DNA of 64,000 nt from Actinobacteria bacterium UBA6100 (GCA_002423585.1 DIWS01000005.1:62001-126000), one strand, 5' to 3'; positions 34,917-44,549 are shown, counted from the stretch's first letter. The notes: generated by a model from the sequence alone, not told the origin. Numbers and translations are program-made.

Positions 34917-35813
34917 ATGCGAACCGGGACTCCGCTCATCACCGACGATCCGCGCGCGGCAGAGGCGCTCGCCAGCATCCGCGTGCTCTACACCGATCTG
35001 GACGGCACACTCGTCGCCAAGGGCGGGAGCGTGCTCGCCGATGCCGACGCCCGGCCGTCGCTCGTCGTGGCCGAGGCGATCGTGGCGCTCGCGCGAGCGG
35101 GTGTAGCGGTGGTGCCGGTCTCCGGCCGCGGCCGCCTCCAGCTGCGCGAGCTCACCCAGCTCCTCGGCTGGGACGGCTACATCGCCGAGGCGGGCGGGAT
35201 CATCGTGCACGGCACGGGCCTGGACTTCGAGGCTCACATGGACACCGGCGGCTGGCCTGAAGGCACGCTCGCCGCGGACGAGACCCCCTTCCGGGCCATC
35301 AACCGCGTGGGTGCCGCCGAGGCGCTGATCGAGGCCCTCCCGGGACGGATCGAGCAGTACGCGCCGTGGCAGCTCGACCGCGAGGTTTCGCTGCTCCTGC
35401 GCGGCTGTCTGGACGCCGCCGAGGGCCAGGCCGTGCTCGATACGCTGCCCCTGCCGCTCGACTTCGTCGACAACGGCATGCTGCGCAACTACGGCACGCT
35501 CACCTGCCGGGACATGCCGCCGCACGCGTACCATGTTGTGCCGAGGGGCGTCTCCAAGACGCGGGCGATCTCGCTCGACCTCGCGTGGCGCGGACTGGAC
35601 CGCACGCAGGCCGCCGCCATCGGCGACTCGGCGACCGACCTTCAGATGGCAGATGCGGTGGGTGTGCTCGCGCTCGTGGACAACGCGTTCGGCAGCAACG
35701 GCGTCACGAACGGCCTCGAAGCCACGCCGCGCGACAACGTGTGGCGCACGCAAGCCGAGCGTGGCGAGGGCTGGGCGGAGTTCGCGGGAGCATGGCTCGC
35801 GGCGCTGCGGTAG
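34917..35813 (+). CDS. HAD-superfamily phosphatase (Cof/MPGP-like)
   Basis: From ATG 34917 (GAAGGGA upstream) the protein has 298 residues. HAD motif I is TDLDGTLV, motif II lies in VVPVSGRGR, and motifs III and IV are SKTRAISLDLA and AIGDSATDLQMA. The C2-type cap between motifs II and III resembles mannosyl-3-phosphoglycerate or sucrose phosphatases of COG0561. A sugar phosphate is the likely substrate. The sequence TACAAT (34881-34886) could be its -10 box. Confidence 0.88.
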   Translation: MRTGTPLITDDPRAAEALASIRVLYTDLDGTLVAKGGSVLADADARPSLVVAEAIVALARAGVAVVPVSGRGRLQLRELTQLLGWDGYIAEAGGIIVHGTGLDFEAHMDTGGWPEGTLAADETPFRAINRVGAAEALIEALPGRIEQYAPWQLDREVSLLLRGCLDAAEGQAVLDTLPLPLDFVDNGMLRNYGTLTCRDMPPHAYHVVPRGVSKTRAISLDLAWRGLDRTQAAAIGDSATDLQMADAVGVLALVDNAFGSNGVTNGLEATPRDNVWRTQAERGEGWAEFAGAWLAALR

Positions 35814-35828
35814 CGCAAGGCGCACCCG

Positions 35829-37502
35829 TTAGTCGGCCACCCCATCGTCGTTCCGGATCTGCTTGCGCTTGATCTTGCCGCCGAGCGTCTTGGGCAGCTC
35901 CTCCACGAACTCGACGATGCGCGGGTACTTGTACGGCGCGGTCGTCTTCTTCACGTGGTTCTGGAGCTCCTTGGCGAGCTCATCGGAGGGCTCCCATCCC
36001 TTGGCGAGCACGATCGTCGCCTTCACGACGAGGCCCCGCACCGGGTCGGGCGCGGCGGTGACCGCGCACTCCACCACGGCGGGATGTACGATCAGCGCGC
36101 TTTCCACCTCGAACGGGCCGATCCGGTAGCCGGAGCACTTGATGACGTCGTCGTTGCGCCCGACGAAGCTGAAGTAGCCGTCGGAGTCGCGCCACGCCAC
36201 GTCTTTGGTGTCATAGTGGTCGCCGCCCACGGCCGCCTCGGTCATCTCCGGGTCGTGGTAGTAGCCGACGAAGAGACCCGGCGGGTATGACTCGCGCAGG
36301 CCGGTGACGCAGATCGTGCCCTCTTCGCCGTCCTCGGCCTCCACGCCGTTCTCGTTGATGAGCTTGATGTTCAGCAGCGGCGACGGCTTGCCCATGGAGC
36401 CGGGCCTCGGCTCCACCCACGGGAACGTCGCCACCAGCACGGGGCCCTCGGTCTGGCCGAAGCCCTCGCGGATCTGCTTGCCGGTGAACTGCTCCCACTG
36501 CTTCGTGACCTCGGCGTTGAGCGGCTCGCCCGCGGTGGCGAACGTCTCCACGCAGGAGAAGTCGTAGGCCGACACGTCCTCCTGCAACATGAAGCGGTAC
36601 ATCGTCGGCGGCACGCAGAACGTGCGGACCCGATAGTCCTGGACTTTCCGCATGAGCTCGGTGGGCACGAACTTCTTCATGTCGTAGCCGAAGACGGTGG
36701 CGCCGCAGATCCACTGGCCGTAGATCTTGCCCCAGCCGAACTTCGCCCAGCCCGAGTCGGACACCGACAGGTGCAGCTCGTTCTCCCGCACCTGCTGCCA
36801 GAACCGTGCCGTGATGATGTGGCCGAGCGGGTGCAGGAAGTCGTGCATCACCATCTTGGCAAGTCCGGTGGTGCCCGAGGTGAAGTAGATGAGCATGATG
36901 TCGTCGTTGGCGGTGGCCGCCTCCCCGATGGGACGCACCCACTCATCGGAATGCGACTCGAGCAGCTCGTCGAACGACCGCCAGCCTTCGTGCTCGCCGG
37001 CGACGATCACGCACGTCTCGATCGTGGGCGCCTCGGGCAGCGCCGCGTTCACCTGGGAGATCACGTAGTCGTCGTTCACGCACACCATCATCTTCACGCC
37101 GGCGCTCTCTGCCCGGTACACGAGGTCCTTTTTCGTGAGCTGCACCGAGCCGGGGATGAGGATGGCGCCGATCTTGGCGAGCGCCACCGCGGTGACCCAG
37201 TACTCCCACCGGCGCCGCAGGATGAGCATGACCACGTCGCCCTTGCCGATGCCGAGGTCGGTGAACGCGCTCGCCATCCGGTTCGAGAGCTGCGAGATCT
37301 CGGTGAACGTGAACGTGTGCTCGGCGCCGTCATCGTCACACCACACGAGCGCGCGCTTCTCTGGCTCTGTGCGCGCCCACTCGTCAACGACGTCATAGCC
37401 GAAGTTGAAGTTCTCCGGCGGCACGATCCGGAAGTTCGCGATGAAGTCCTCGTAGGAGTCGAACTCGATGCGCGGGCAGTACTTCGAGAGGATCCGGTCC
37501 AT
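35829..37502 (-). CDS. AMP-forming acyl-CoA synthetase (ACSM-like)
   Basis: The 557-residue enzyme activates a carboxylic acid through an acyl-AMP to acyl-CoA. The adenylate motifs are visible: YFTSGTTGLAKMV (P-loop), FGQTEGP, the hinge SDGYFSFVGRNDD and a C-terminal PKTLGGKIKR with the catalytic Lys. The YRIGPFEVES segment and the FNFGYDVVDEWA N-terminus place it with medium-chain and aryl acyl-CoA synthetases. It is the last gene of the run after the oxidoreductase and an XRE-cupin regulator, so its acid is probably related to the 2-oxoacid substrate. Confidence 0.93.
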   Translation of the reverse strand: MDRILSKYCPRIEFDSYEDFIANFRIVPPENFNFGYDVVDEWARTEPEKRALVWCDDDGAEHTFTFTEISQLSNRMASAFTDLGIGKGDVVMLILRRRWEYWVTAVALAKIGAILIPGSVQLTKKDLVYRAESAGVKMMVCVNDDYVISQVNAALPEAPTIETCVIVAGEHEGWRSFDELLESHSDEWVRPIGEAATANDDIMLIYFTSGTTGLAKMVMHDFLHPLGHIITARFWQQVRENELHLSVSDSGWAKFGWGKIYGQWICGATVFGYDMKKFVPTELMRKVQDYRVRTFCVPPTMYRFMLQEDVSAYDFSCVETFATAGEPLNAEVTKQWEQFTGKQIREGFGQTEGPVLVATFPWVEPRPGSMGKPSPLLNIKLINENGVEAEDGEEGTICVTGLRESYPPGLFVGYYHDPEMTEAAVGGDHYDTKDVAWRDSDGYFSFVGRNDDVIKCSGYRIGPFEVESALIVHPAVVECAVTAAPDPVRGLVVKATIVLAKGWEPSDELAKELQNHVKKTTAPYKYPRIVEFVEELPKTLGGKIKRKQIRNDDGVAD

Positions 37503-37512
37503 GCGCCCGTCC

Positions 37513-38064
37513 CTACTCGACGATGACGGTCACGAACTGCGCCGGCACGTCGCCGCCGCACTTCTGGCCGTGAGGCAAGGTCGGGTCGAAGTAGATGCTG
37601 TCGCCCTCTTCGAGCACGAGCTCCTTCTCGCCGAACGTGACGACCACGGTGCCCGCGAGCACGAGATTGAACTCCTGACCGCGGTGCGTCACCAACTCGG
37701 CGGGTTCGTCCGAAGGGTCGAGCGTGACGAGCAGCGGCTGCATGATCTTGTGGGTGAATCCCCAGGCGAGGTCCTGGTAGCAGTAGCCGGGGAAGCGGTC
37801 CACCATGCGGCCGGTGCCCGCCTTCACCACCTGGTACGTGTCGAGCCGCGCCGGGATGCCGGTGAGCAGCTCGGTCATGTCCACGCCGAACCTGCTCGCC
37901 ATGTGGAAGATTGCCGAGATGGGCACGTCGGCGCCGGTCTCCTCGTACGCGATGTACGTGTCCACATCCACACCGAGATCGGCGGCCATCTCCTCCCTCG
38001 GGATGTCGCACGCCTCCCTCAGGCCCTTGATGCGCAGGCCGATCTGCTTGAACTCGGTGGTCAC
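37513..38064 (-). CDS. XRE-family regulator with cupin domain
   Basis: From GTG 38064 (GGGGGGAG upstream) the protein has 183 residues: an XRE helix-turn-helix (about 5-62, with LREACDIPREEMAADLGVD) and a C-terminal cupin (about 105-180) with HRGQEFNLVLAG and EEGDSIYFDPTLPHG. Such regulators sense a small acid or acyl ligand through the cupin. Its gene ends ten bases before the acyl-CoA synthetase. A second homologue with the same arrangement lies at 43971. The extended frame to 38106 overlaps the previous gene and is not needed. Confidence 0.9.
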   Translation of the reverse strand: MTTEFKQIGLRIKGLREACDIPREEMAADLGVDVDTYIAYEETGADVPISAIFHMASRFGVDMTELLTGIPARLDTYQVVKAGTGRMVDRFPGYCYQDLAWGFTHKIMQPLLVTLDPSDEPAELVTHRGQEFNLVLAGTVVVTFGEKELVLEEGDSIYFDPTLPHGQKCGGDVPAQFVTVIVE

Positions 38065-38095
38065 GGTACCGCTCCCCCCTCGAAGTCCCTCGACG

Positions 38096-38692
38096 CTATT
38101 CGGCAACCCAACCGTCCGGTAGCGAGCACACCGGTGACGAATCGCCGTCCTCGTTGAGCATGCCGATCTCGAACGCCTTGCGGTTCTTGCCGAGCAGGTG
38201 CGCCTTCTTCGCGGGCACGCTCTTCACGATCGCCTGGTCGAGCGCGACCGGATCGCAGAATCCGATCTCGCGCAGCATCTTGCCCACGAGCACGACGCTC
38301 GCGAGACCCTTGAGCCCCGCGTCCTCGGCGAGCTGGGTGGACGGCACCGGGAAGATGGTGACGTCATCGCGCTCGGGCAGGCGCGCGCACATCGTCGAGT
38401 CGACGATGATCTTGCCGCCGGGAACGACGCTGTCGGCGAACTTGTCGAGCGAGGGCTGGTTCATCGCCACGAGCACGTCGGGCTCGAGCACGAGCGGGCT
38501 GCCGATGGGTTCGTCGGAGAGGCACACGCTGCAGTTGGCGGTGCCGCCGCGCATCTCCGGGCCGTAACTGGGCAGCCACGACAGCTCGCGGCCCTCGATC
38601 AGTCCGGCATACGCGATGAGCTTGCCGGCGAACAGGATGCCCTGGCCGCCGAAGCCGGCTAGCAGGATGTTGAGAGGCTGGGCCATGATCAC
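38096..38692 (-). CDS. 2-oxoacid:ferredoxin oxidoreductase, gamma subunit
   Basis: The 198-residue subunit shows the POR gamma fold: ILLAGFGGQGILFAGKL at the N-terminus, SYGPEMRGGTANCSV and DVLVAMNQPSLDKF. I chose GTG 38692 because it overlaps the beta-subunit stop (GTGA) and GGAGG lies six bases before it; ATG 38686 is the alternative. The gamma subunit helps bind CoA in the complex that oxidatively decarboxylates a 2-oxoacid to acyl-CoA with ferredoxin as acceptor. Confidence 0.93.
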   Translation of the reverse strand: MIMAQPLNILLAGFGGQGILFAGKLIAYAGLIEGRELSWLPSYGPEMRGGTANCSVCLSDEPIGSPLVLEPDVLVAMNQPSLDKFADSVVPGGKIIVDSTMCARLPERDDVTIFPVPSTQLAEDAGLKGLASVVLVGKMLREIGFCDPVALDQAIVKSVPAKKAHLLGKNRKAFEIGMLNEDGDSSPVCSLPDGWVAE

Positions 38693-39522
38693 GCCTCGCC
38701 TCCCTCGGCCGGCGCGGCAGATCCGGCGGCGAGCTCCGCGGCGCGTGCAGCGGCGGCCTCGGCGACGTTCGCGAAACCGTCGGCCTTGATGTCCTTGTAC
38801 ACACCGAGCGGGTAGTACGGCAGCATCTTGTCGCGCAGCCACTGCATCGCGTCCACCGGCGATAGCCCCCAGTTGGTGGGGCAGGTGGACACGACCTCGA
38901 TGATCGTGAAGCCCGCGCCCTCGATCTGGTACTCGAACGCCTTCTTGATGGCGCGCTTGGCCGCGCGCACGTTCTTGGGCGAGTCCATGGTCACGCGCTG
39001 GGCGAGCGCCACTCCGTCGAGCGTGGAGAGCATCTCCACCACGCGGATCGGGAAGCCGTCATTATCCACGTTGCGTCCGAACGGGCTGGTCTGCGTGACC
39101 TGGTTCGGCAGCGACGTGGGAGCGAGCTGGCCGCCCGTCATTCCGTAGATGGCGTTGTTGATGAAGATGATGGTGATCTTCTCGCCGCGCGTGGCGGCGT
39201 GCACGGTCTCGGCCATGCCGATGGAGGCGAGGTCGCCGTCACCCTGATAGGTGAAGACCACGTTCTCCGGCAGGGCGCGCTTGAGGCCGGTGGCCACTGC
39301 CGGAGCGCGGCCGTGAGCCGCCTGCACCATGTCGCATGCGAAGAACTCGTAGGCGAGCACCGAGCAGCCCACCGGCGCCACGCCGACCGTGGTGCCCTCG
39401 ATGCCGAGCTCGTCGAGCGTCTCGGCCACCAGGCGGTGCGTGATGCCGTGCGTGCAACCCGGGCAGTAGGTGAACTGCAGATCGGTGAGCGCGTGTGGGC
39501 GCTCGAAGACGACCTTGCTCAT
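38689..39522 (-). CDS. 2-oxoacid:ferredoxin oxidoreductase, beta subunit
   Basis: From ATG 39522 (GGAAGGAGG upstream) the protein has 277 residues. It binds thiamine pyrophosphate: YQGDGDLASIGMAE and INNAIYGMTGGQ form the TPP motif, and TYCPGCTHG and VAPVGCSVLAYEF carry cluster-binding cysteines. An Ala-rich tail ends the protein. The ATG overlaps the alpha-subunit stop by four bases. The type resembles KorB/VorA; the 2-oxoacid could be oxoglutarate, a branched-chain or an aryl acid. Confidence 0.94.
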   Translation of the reverse strand: MSKVVFERPHALTDLQFTYCPGCTHGITHRLVAETLDELGIEGTTVGVAPVGCSVLAYEFFACDMVQAAHGRAPAVATGLKRALPENVVFTYQGDGDLASIGMAETVHAATRGEKITIIFINNAIYGMTGGQLAPTSLPNQVTQTSPFGRNVDNDGFPIRVVEMLSTLDGVALAQRVTMDSPKNVRAAKRAIKKAFEYQIEGAGFTIIEVVSTCPTNWGLSPVDAMQWLRDKMLPYYPLGVYKDIKADGFANVAEAAAARAAELAAGSAAPAEGGEA

Positions 39523-40592
39523 CTCGCGCCTCCTTCCAGCGACTCGGCGAGGCGTTCGATGGCGGCGAGCGTCTCGGCCGGCGTGGGGATGATGCCCCCG
39601 GCGCGGCCGTAGAACTCGACCGGCTTGCGGCCGCACACCGCAAGGCGCACGTCATCGACCATCTGGCCCATGTTCATCTCGACGGTGAGGAACGCCTTGG
39701 CCCGGTCCGCCGCTGCGCTGATCACGTCTTCCGGGAACGGCCAGAGCGTGATCGGGCGGATGAGGCCCGCCTTGATGCCCTTCTCGCGAGCCTTGTTCAC
39801 GGCGCTGCGCGCGATGCGTGAGCTCGCGCCGAAGGCGACAACCACGATGTCGGCGTCCTCGACCAGGTACTCCTCGGCGAGCTGCTCGGTAGCCTTGATC
39901 CTCGCGTACCGCTCGTAGCGCTCGATGTTCGTCTCCTCGAGCCGCTCGGGCTGCAGGTGCAGCGAGTTCACGATGTTGTGCGAGCGCTGGCCCTTGTGGC
40001 CGGTCACCGCCCAGGGCTTCTCCGGGAACTCCGTCTTCGGCTCCGGCAGCACGACCGGCTCCATCATCTGGCCGAGCATGCCGTCGGCGAGGATCATCAC
40101 CGGCGTACGGTACTCGTCGGCCAGGTCGAACGCGCGGAAGACGTAGTCGGTCATCTCCTGCACCGTGGAGGGCGCGAGAACGATCAGGTGGAAGTCGCCG
40201 TGGCCGGTGGCGCGGGTGGCCTGGAAGTAGTCCGACTGCGACGGCTGGATGCCGCCGAGGCCGGGACCGCCGCGCTGCACGTTGATGATCACGCCCGGCA
40301 GATCGGCGCCGGCCATATAGCTGATGCCCTCGCCCTTGAGCGAGATACCCGGCGAGCTCGAGGACGTCATCGCGCGCTTGCCGGCGCCCGCGGCGCCGTA
40401 CACCATGTTGATCGCGGCGATCTCGCTCTCGGCCTGCAGGTAGACGCCGCCTTCCTTGCCCATACGCTTGGCCATGTAGGCGGCGAGTTCGGTCTGCGGC
40501 GTGATGGGATACCCGAAGAAGAACCGGCACCCGGCGCGGATAGCCGCTTCGGCCAGCGCCTCGTTGCCCTTCATGAGGACTTTCTCGGTCAC
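39519..40592 (-). CDS. 2-oxoacid:ferredoxin oxidoreductase, alpha subunit
   Basis: From GTG 40592 (AAAGGTAGGG upstream) the protein has 357 residues and the typical alpha start MKGNEALAEAAIRAGCRFF, GYPITPQTELAAYM and QAESEIAAINMVYGAAGAG, plus the SSSPGISLKGEGISYM segment. It provides the pyrimidine domain for TPP and the CoA-binding domain II. The order delta, alpha, beta, gamma is that of VOR/KOR-type complexes. A longer frame to 41114 runs antisense through the ferredoxin and is not real. Confidence 0.94.
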   Translation of the reverse strand: MTEKVLMKGNEALAEAAIRAGCRFFFGYPITPQTELAAYMAKRMGKEGGVYLQAESEIAAINMVYGAAGAGKRAMTSSSSPGISLKGEGISYMAGADLPGVIINVQRGGPGLGGIQPSQSDYFQATRATGHGDFHLIVLAPSTVQEMTDYVFRAFDLADEYRTPVMILADGMLGQMMEPVVLPEPKTEFPEKPWAVTGHKGQRSHNIVNSLHLQPERLEETNIERYERYARIKATEQLAEEYLVEDADIVVVAFGASSRIARSAVNKAREKGIKAGLIRPITLWPFPEDVISAAADRAKAFLTVEMNMGQMVDDVRLAVCGRKPVEFYGRAGGIIPTPAETLAAIERLAESLEGGAR

Positions 40593-40599
40593 GGCGACC

Positions 40600-40806
40600 C
40601 TACCTTTCGACTTTGATGGCCACGTCGGGGCACATGATCGCGCACGACGCGCAGCCGGTGCACAGCGCCTCATCGGTGAGCATCGCGGGGTGGTATCCCT
40701 TGTCGGTGATCGTGTCGGGGTCGAGCACGATGCACTTGCTCGGGCAGACGTCCACGCACAGGCCACAGCCCTTGCAGTAGCGTCCGTCGACGATGATCCT
40801 TGCCAT
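40600..40806 (-). CDS. 2-oxoacid:ferredoxin oxidoreductase, delta (ferredoxin) subunit
   Basis: The 68-residue protein is an eight-iron ferredoxin with two CxxCxxCxxxC(P) motifs: CKGCGLCVDVCP and CTGCASCAIMCP, each followed by acidic or hydrophobic residues. It takes electrons from the TPP subunit to free ferredoxin. It is the first gene of the four-subunit operon, and the alpha subunit starts seven bases after its stop. Confidence 0.96.
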   Translation of the reverse strand: MARIIVDGRYCKGCGLCVDVCPSKCIVLDPDTITDKGYHPAMLTDEALCTGCASCAIMCPDVAIKVER

Positions 40807-40875
40807 CTGCCGATGACCTCCTCATCCAAGACGGGAGACCGGTAGCCCCCCGGGGCACGTACGTACCCGCAACCC

Positions 40876-41577
40876 CTATGAGACATCCTCCCAGGGCGTA
40901 CGGACGTGAATCTCGATAGGATACGCGTTTTCGACGTGGGTCGCAGCACCGGGTTCGGGCGATAGCTCACCTGCGAGGCGCGCGGGCACCGTGGTGAACC
41001 GCAAGGGCAGGCCGAGGAGCACGGCGGTCTCACGCGCGAACGGCAGCGAGTCGAGGACCGTCTCGAGAGTGGTCTCGTCCTTGAGGTGTGAGTTGTTGAC
41101 CACGCCGGTAGCACGCAGGTGGCACGCGGATTCGATCTCGCCGAGCAGCGCAGCCGCTTCGGCGGGTGAGCCGGTCAGGTTGCGGTAGCGGTTGATCACG
41201 TACAGCATCTCGTGGTCGATCGCCTTGATCTCCTCGGCGTACCGGCCGAGCGCGGTGGCGCCCACGTCGTCACCGCCCGCGTCGAAGACCACCGCTCCGG
41301 CGCAGTCGAACGCCGCGCCGACTTCCGCCGAGAGCGATGGCGCGTCAAGCGTGGTGCCGGCGAACGTGGGCGAGATCACGCGCACGCCATTCTGGCCGAG
41401 CATCTCGGTGTAGTCCGAGGAGCGGAAGTACGGGTTCACGATATCGAGGTCCACCAGCATCACCTCGTCATAGGTGGCTGCGAGGTCGAGCGCGAGGTTG
41501 ATGGAGAGGTTCGTCTTGCCGCTGCCGTAGTGTCCGATGATCACGGTGAAGCGACTCAGCTTCAGGTTCTCGTGCAT
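40876..41577 (-). CDS. ParA/MinD-like P-loop ATPase
   Basis: From ATG 41577 (AGGAGAGG upstream) the protein has 233 residues. The P-loop is GHYGSGKTN, lacking the signature Lys of ParA and MinD (KGGxGKT), and LVDLDIVNPYFRSSDY is the switch region. It belongs to the CobQ/MinD/ParA group but not to true partition ATPases. It starts a minus-strand run: 69 bases later comes the ferredoxin subunit of the oxidoreductase. That suggests a possible role in assembling or activating the complex, which is my inference. Confidence 0.8.
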   Translation of the reverse strand: MHENLKLSRFTVIIGHYGSGKTNLSINLALDLAATYDEVMLVDLDIVNPYFRSSDYTEMLGQNGVRVISPTFAGTTLDAPSLSAEVGAAFDCAGAVVFDAGGDDVGATALGRYAEEIKAIDHEMLYVINRYRNLTGSPAEAAALLGEIESACHLRATGVVNNSHLKDETTLETVLDSLPFARETAVLLGLPLRFTTVPARLAGELSPEPGAATHVENAYPIEIHVRTPWEDVS

Positions 41578-41762
41578 CGCCTCTCCTGACCGAAGCGGGT
41601 ACGGTGCGGCACCATAGTACCGCCTCGAACGGTAGCTCCATCGCCGGGATCCTGCCGCCGGCGCAAGCTGTGGACGATGGCGCATGACACCAGTACAGTT
41701 CAGTATGCATCTGCGGAGATGCGCCCGGAGCCATCGCTGCAAACAAGGAACAGCAAGGACCC

Positions 41763-43877
41763 ATGTCACTCGACTTCATACAAAACATCGCCCTGATGAT
41801 CGCCGGGAGCGTGATCGCTCACGCGCTCGAGCAGCGGCTGAGGCTATCGAAGACCATGAGCGCCGTGGTCCTCGGCGTCATGTTCGGGGCGCTCGCCGTC
41901 GTCGCCATGCTCCGTCCCGCACTCAGCGTCTCAGGGCTGCTGATCGATAGCCGCTCCGTGGCCATCGCGATCGCCGGGCTGTTCGGCGGCCCTCTGGCCG
42001 CGGCGATATCGGTGGCCATCGCGGTGTCAGCCAGGATCGCCCTGGGCGGGTCAGGCGCGCTTTCGGGAGTCATCACGGCTGTCGTGGTGGGCCTCATGGC
42101 GAGCGCCTATCATGCGCAGCGTGAGCGCCGGCCGTGGCTGTATCGGTTGCCCTCCATCCTTCTCTTCGGCATCGTCGAGCACGCGACCGTGCTGGCGATC
42201 ATCGTTCTCACCGTCGCGGCAGTGGACTTGACGCTCGCTTCCGAGCTCGCCCTCCCGATGCTTGGCCTGTTCCCGCTCGGTATGGCCGTGGTCGCGTGGT
42301 TCATGCTGGACTACGAATCCCAGGCGGAGTCGGGACGCGCTCTTGAAGAACGTGAGAGCCGCTTCCGCACGCTGTTCGAGGGTATCCGCGCACCGATGCT
42401 GCTGATCGACCCCGCCGATGGGCATATCGTCGACGCCAATCCTGCGGCGGCCTCCTTCTACGGCTGGAGTCAAGAAGAACTCAGGTCGATGCGGATCGGC
42501 CAGATCAATACGCTCTCTCCGGAAGAGTTGCGCACCGAGATGCAGCGGGTCGTCGAGGCGAAGAAGATCCATTTCGAGTTCCAACACCGGCGCGCCGATG
42601 GTTCGGTGCGCGATGTCGACGTCTACTCCGGTGTAGTGGGTGTCCGCGAGCGGGAACTGCTCTATTCGATCGTCATCGACTCCACCTCCCGCCGGGAGGC
42701 GGAACGCGAGATCCTGGAGCGTGAGCGGCTGCTGCGCACGGTGCTGGAGACCACCCGGGACGGCTTCTGCCTTCTGGACCCCGGTGGCGATATCCGCATG
42801 GTCAACGAGGCATACGCGGAGATGTCAGGATACGAGCAGGCCGAACTCATCTCGATGCACTACACGAACCTCTGCGCCCCGGCCATGCAGGGCACGGCCG
42901 ACGAAGCACTCCGATCGGTGCAGTGCGAGGACTCCATCATCTTCGAGTCCGTTCAGCGGAGGCGGGACGGCAGTCTGTTCGATGTCGAGATCTCGGCGAC
43001 CGCACTTCCCGATGACGCGAGTATCGTGTGTTTCATCCGTGACATCACCATGCGGCGACTGTCGGAGAAGGAACTCGAGAACCACCGGCAGAACCTCGAG
43101 GATCTCGTGGAGCTCCGCACCGCCCGGCTGGCCGCGACCATCGCCGAGCTTCGCGCCGCCAACGAGACGACCGGCCAGTTCCTCATGAACGTAAGTCACG
43201 AACTGCGCACGCCTTTGAACTCGATAATCGGGTTTTCCGAGGTGCTGCTCCGGGAGATACCCGGACCGATCAATGCCGACCAGGAGCATCAGATCACCAC
43301 CGTCCGTGATGCCGGCAAGCATCTGTTGTCCCTGATCAACGACATCCTCGATCTTGAGCGCATAGCATCAGGCAAGATCATGCTGTGCACCGAGAACGTC
43401 GATCTTGTGGACATGGCGGAGCATGTGTGCGAGGAACTCACCCAGTCAGCCGACACGGATCTCCGGGTCGAAGTGGTCGCCCCGGCAGGCGGAGTGACGA
43501 TCACTTCGGACCCCGTTCGTGTGCGGCAGATCCTCATCAACCTCATCGGCAACGCCGTGAAGTTCACCGAGCGCGGTGCGGTCACCGTGTCTATGGACAC
43601 GGCGGACCCGACACTGGTCCAGGTCGCCGTCAAGGACACAGGCCCCGGCATTCCGAAGGAACACATCAACCGGGTGTTCGAGCCATTCGTCCAGGTCCAC
43701 AGCGCGACTCACGGCAAACCCCACGGTACCGGGCTCGGCCTGACGATCTCTCAGGACCTCGCAGCCCTCCTCGGCGGCACGATATCGGTCGAGAGCCGCA
43801 CCGGTGAAGGATCCACGTTCACGCTGTCGCTCCCGGCGACCAACCCCGCGTGTCAGATCTGCGAGCAGCCTTCCTGA
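41763..43877 (+). CDS. Membrane sensor histidine kinase with 5TM-LYT, two PAS, HisKA, HATPase
   Basis: The 704-residue protein has a 5TMR-LYT (LytS/YhcK) membrane sensor (about 1-185) with GLFGGPLAAAISVAIAV typical of that family, then two PAS domains (about 200-310 and 318-440), a coiled coil, HisKA with NVSHELRTPLNS (H479) and HATPase with NAVKFTE, DTGPGI and GTGLGL. No receiver or partner regulator gene is adjacent; the following gene is an XRE-cupin regulator on the same strand, 93 bases downstream. Autophosphorylation on H479 is expected, target unknown. Confidence 0.93.
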   Translation: MSLDFIQNIALMIAGSVIAHALEQRLRLSKTMSAVVLGVMFGALAVVAMLRPALSVSGLLIDSRSVAIAIAGLFGGPLAAAISVAIAVSARIALGGSGALSGVITAVVVGLMASAYHAQRERRPWLYRLPSILLFGIVEHATVLAIIVLTVAAVDLTLASELALPMLGLFPLGMAVVAWFMLDYESQAESGRALEERESRFRTLFEGIRAPMLLIDPADGHIVDANPAAASFYGWSQEELRSMRIGQINTLSPEELRTEMQRVVEAKKIHFEFQHRRADGSVRDVDVYSGVVGVRERELLYSIVIDSTSRREAEREILERERLLRTVLETTRDGFCLLDPGGDIRMVNEAYAEMSGYEQAELISMHYTNLCAPAMQGTADEALRSVQCEDSIIFESVQRRRDGSLFDVEISATALPDDASIVCFIRDITMRRLSEKELENHRQNLEDLVELRTARLAATIAELRAANETTGQFLMNVSHELRTPLNSIIGFSEVLLREIPGPINADQEHQITTVRDAGKHLLSLINDILDLERIASGKIMLCTENVDLVDMAEHVCEELTQSADTDLRVEVVAPAGGVTITSDPVRVRQILINLIGNAVKFTERGAVTVSMDTADPTLVQVAVKDTGPGIPKEHINRVFEPFVQVHSATHGKPHGTGLGLTISQDLAALLGGTISVESRTGEGSTFTLSLPATNPACQICEQPS

Positions 43878-43970
43878 CGGCATGCACTCGGTATGGTGCC
43901 GCTACAATGGACGTGCTTCAACGCGATGACCTCAAGCGCGACGAGCCGAGACTGCAGGAGGAGAGACCGC

Positions 43971-44549
43971 ATGGAACCGAGGATCGCCGAGATCGCTGGC
44001 AGGATCCGAGCACTACGTGAGGATATGGATCTCACCATGCAGGAGATAGCCGATGCCGTCGGCGTCACGGTAGCGGAGTACGCCGCCCTCGAGGCGGGAG
44101 AGCAAGACCCGACGTTCACGTTCCTCTACCGCTGCGCGGAGACGTTCGGGGTGGACATGATCGAACTCCTCACCGGCGAGAACCCGCACCTCACCGGCTA
44201 CTCGGTGGTCCGCGCGGGAACCGGGCTCGCCATCCGGCGCCGGGAAGGCTTCGAGTACCGCCACGTCGCCCCCACCTTCAAGGGCAAGAAAGCCGAGCCG
44301 TTCATGGTGACCGCGCCGTACATCGAAGACGCCGTGGACCGGCCCATCCACCTCTCGCGACATGCCGGCCAGGAACTCGACCACATCATCAGCGGGCATC
44401 TGCGCTTCGCGTTCGAAGACCACATGGAGGACCTCGGCCCGGGCGACACCGTCTACTACGACTCGGGTCGCGGCCACGGGATGATCGCCATCGGCGGCGA
44501 GCCGTGCACGTTCCTGGCGATCGTGCTGCATGACGAGGCCGCTCACTAG
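43971..44549 (+). CDS. XRE-family regulator with cupin domain (second copy)
   Basis: From ATG 43971 (GGAGGAGAG upstream) the protein has 192 residues: an XRE helix-turn-helix (about 4-60, LREDMDLTMQEIADAVGVT) and a cupin (about 120-190) with HAGQELDHIISGHLRFAF and GPGDTVYYDSGRGHG. It is a paralogue of the protein at 37513-38064 and also precedes an acyl-CoA synthetase, with 40 bases between. It should sense the acid or acyl-CoA made by that enzyme. TACAAT at 43906-43911 may be its -10 box. Confidence 0.9.
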   Translation: MEPRIAEIAGRIRALREDMDLTMQEIADAVGVTVAEYAALEAGEQDPTFTFLYRCAETFGVDMIELLTGENPHLTGYSVVRAGTGLAIRRREGFEYRHVAPTFKGKKAEPFMVTAPYIEDAVDRPIHLSRHAGQELDHIISGHLRFAFEDHMEDLGPGDTVYYDSGRGHGMIAIGGEPCTFLAIVLHDEAAH

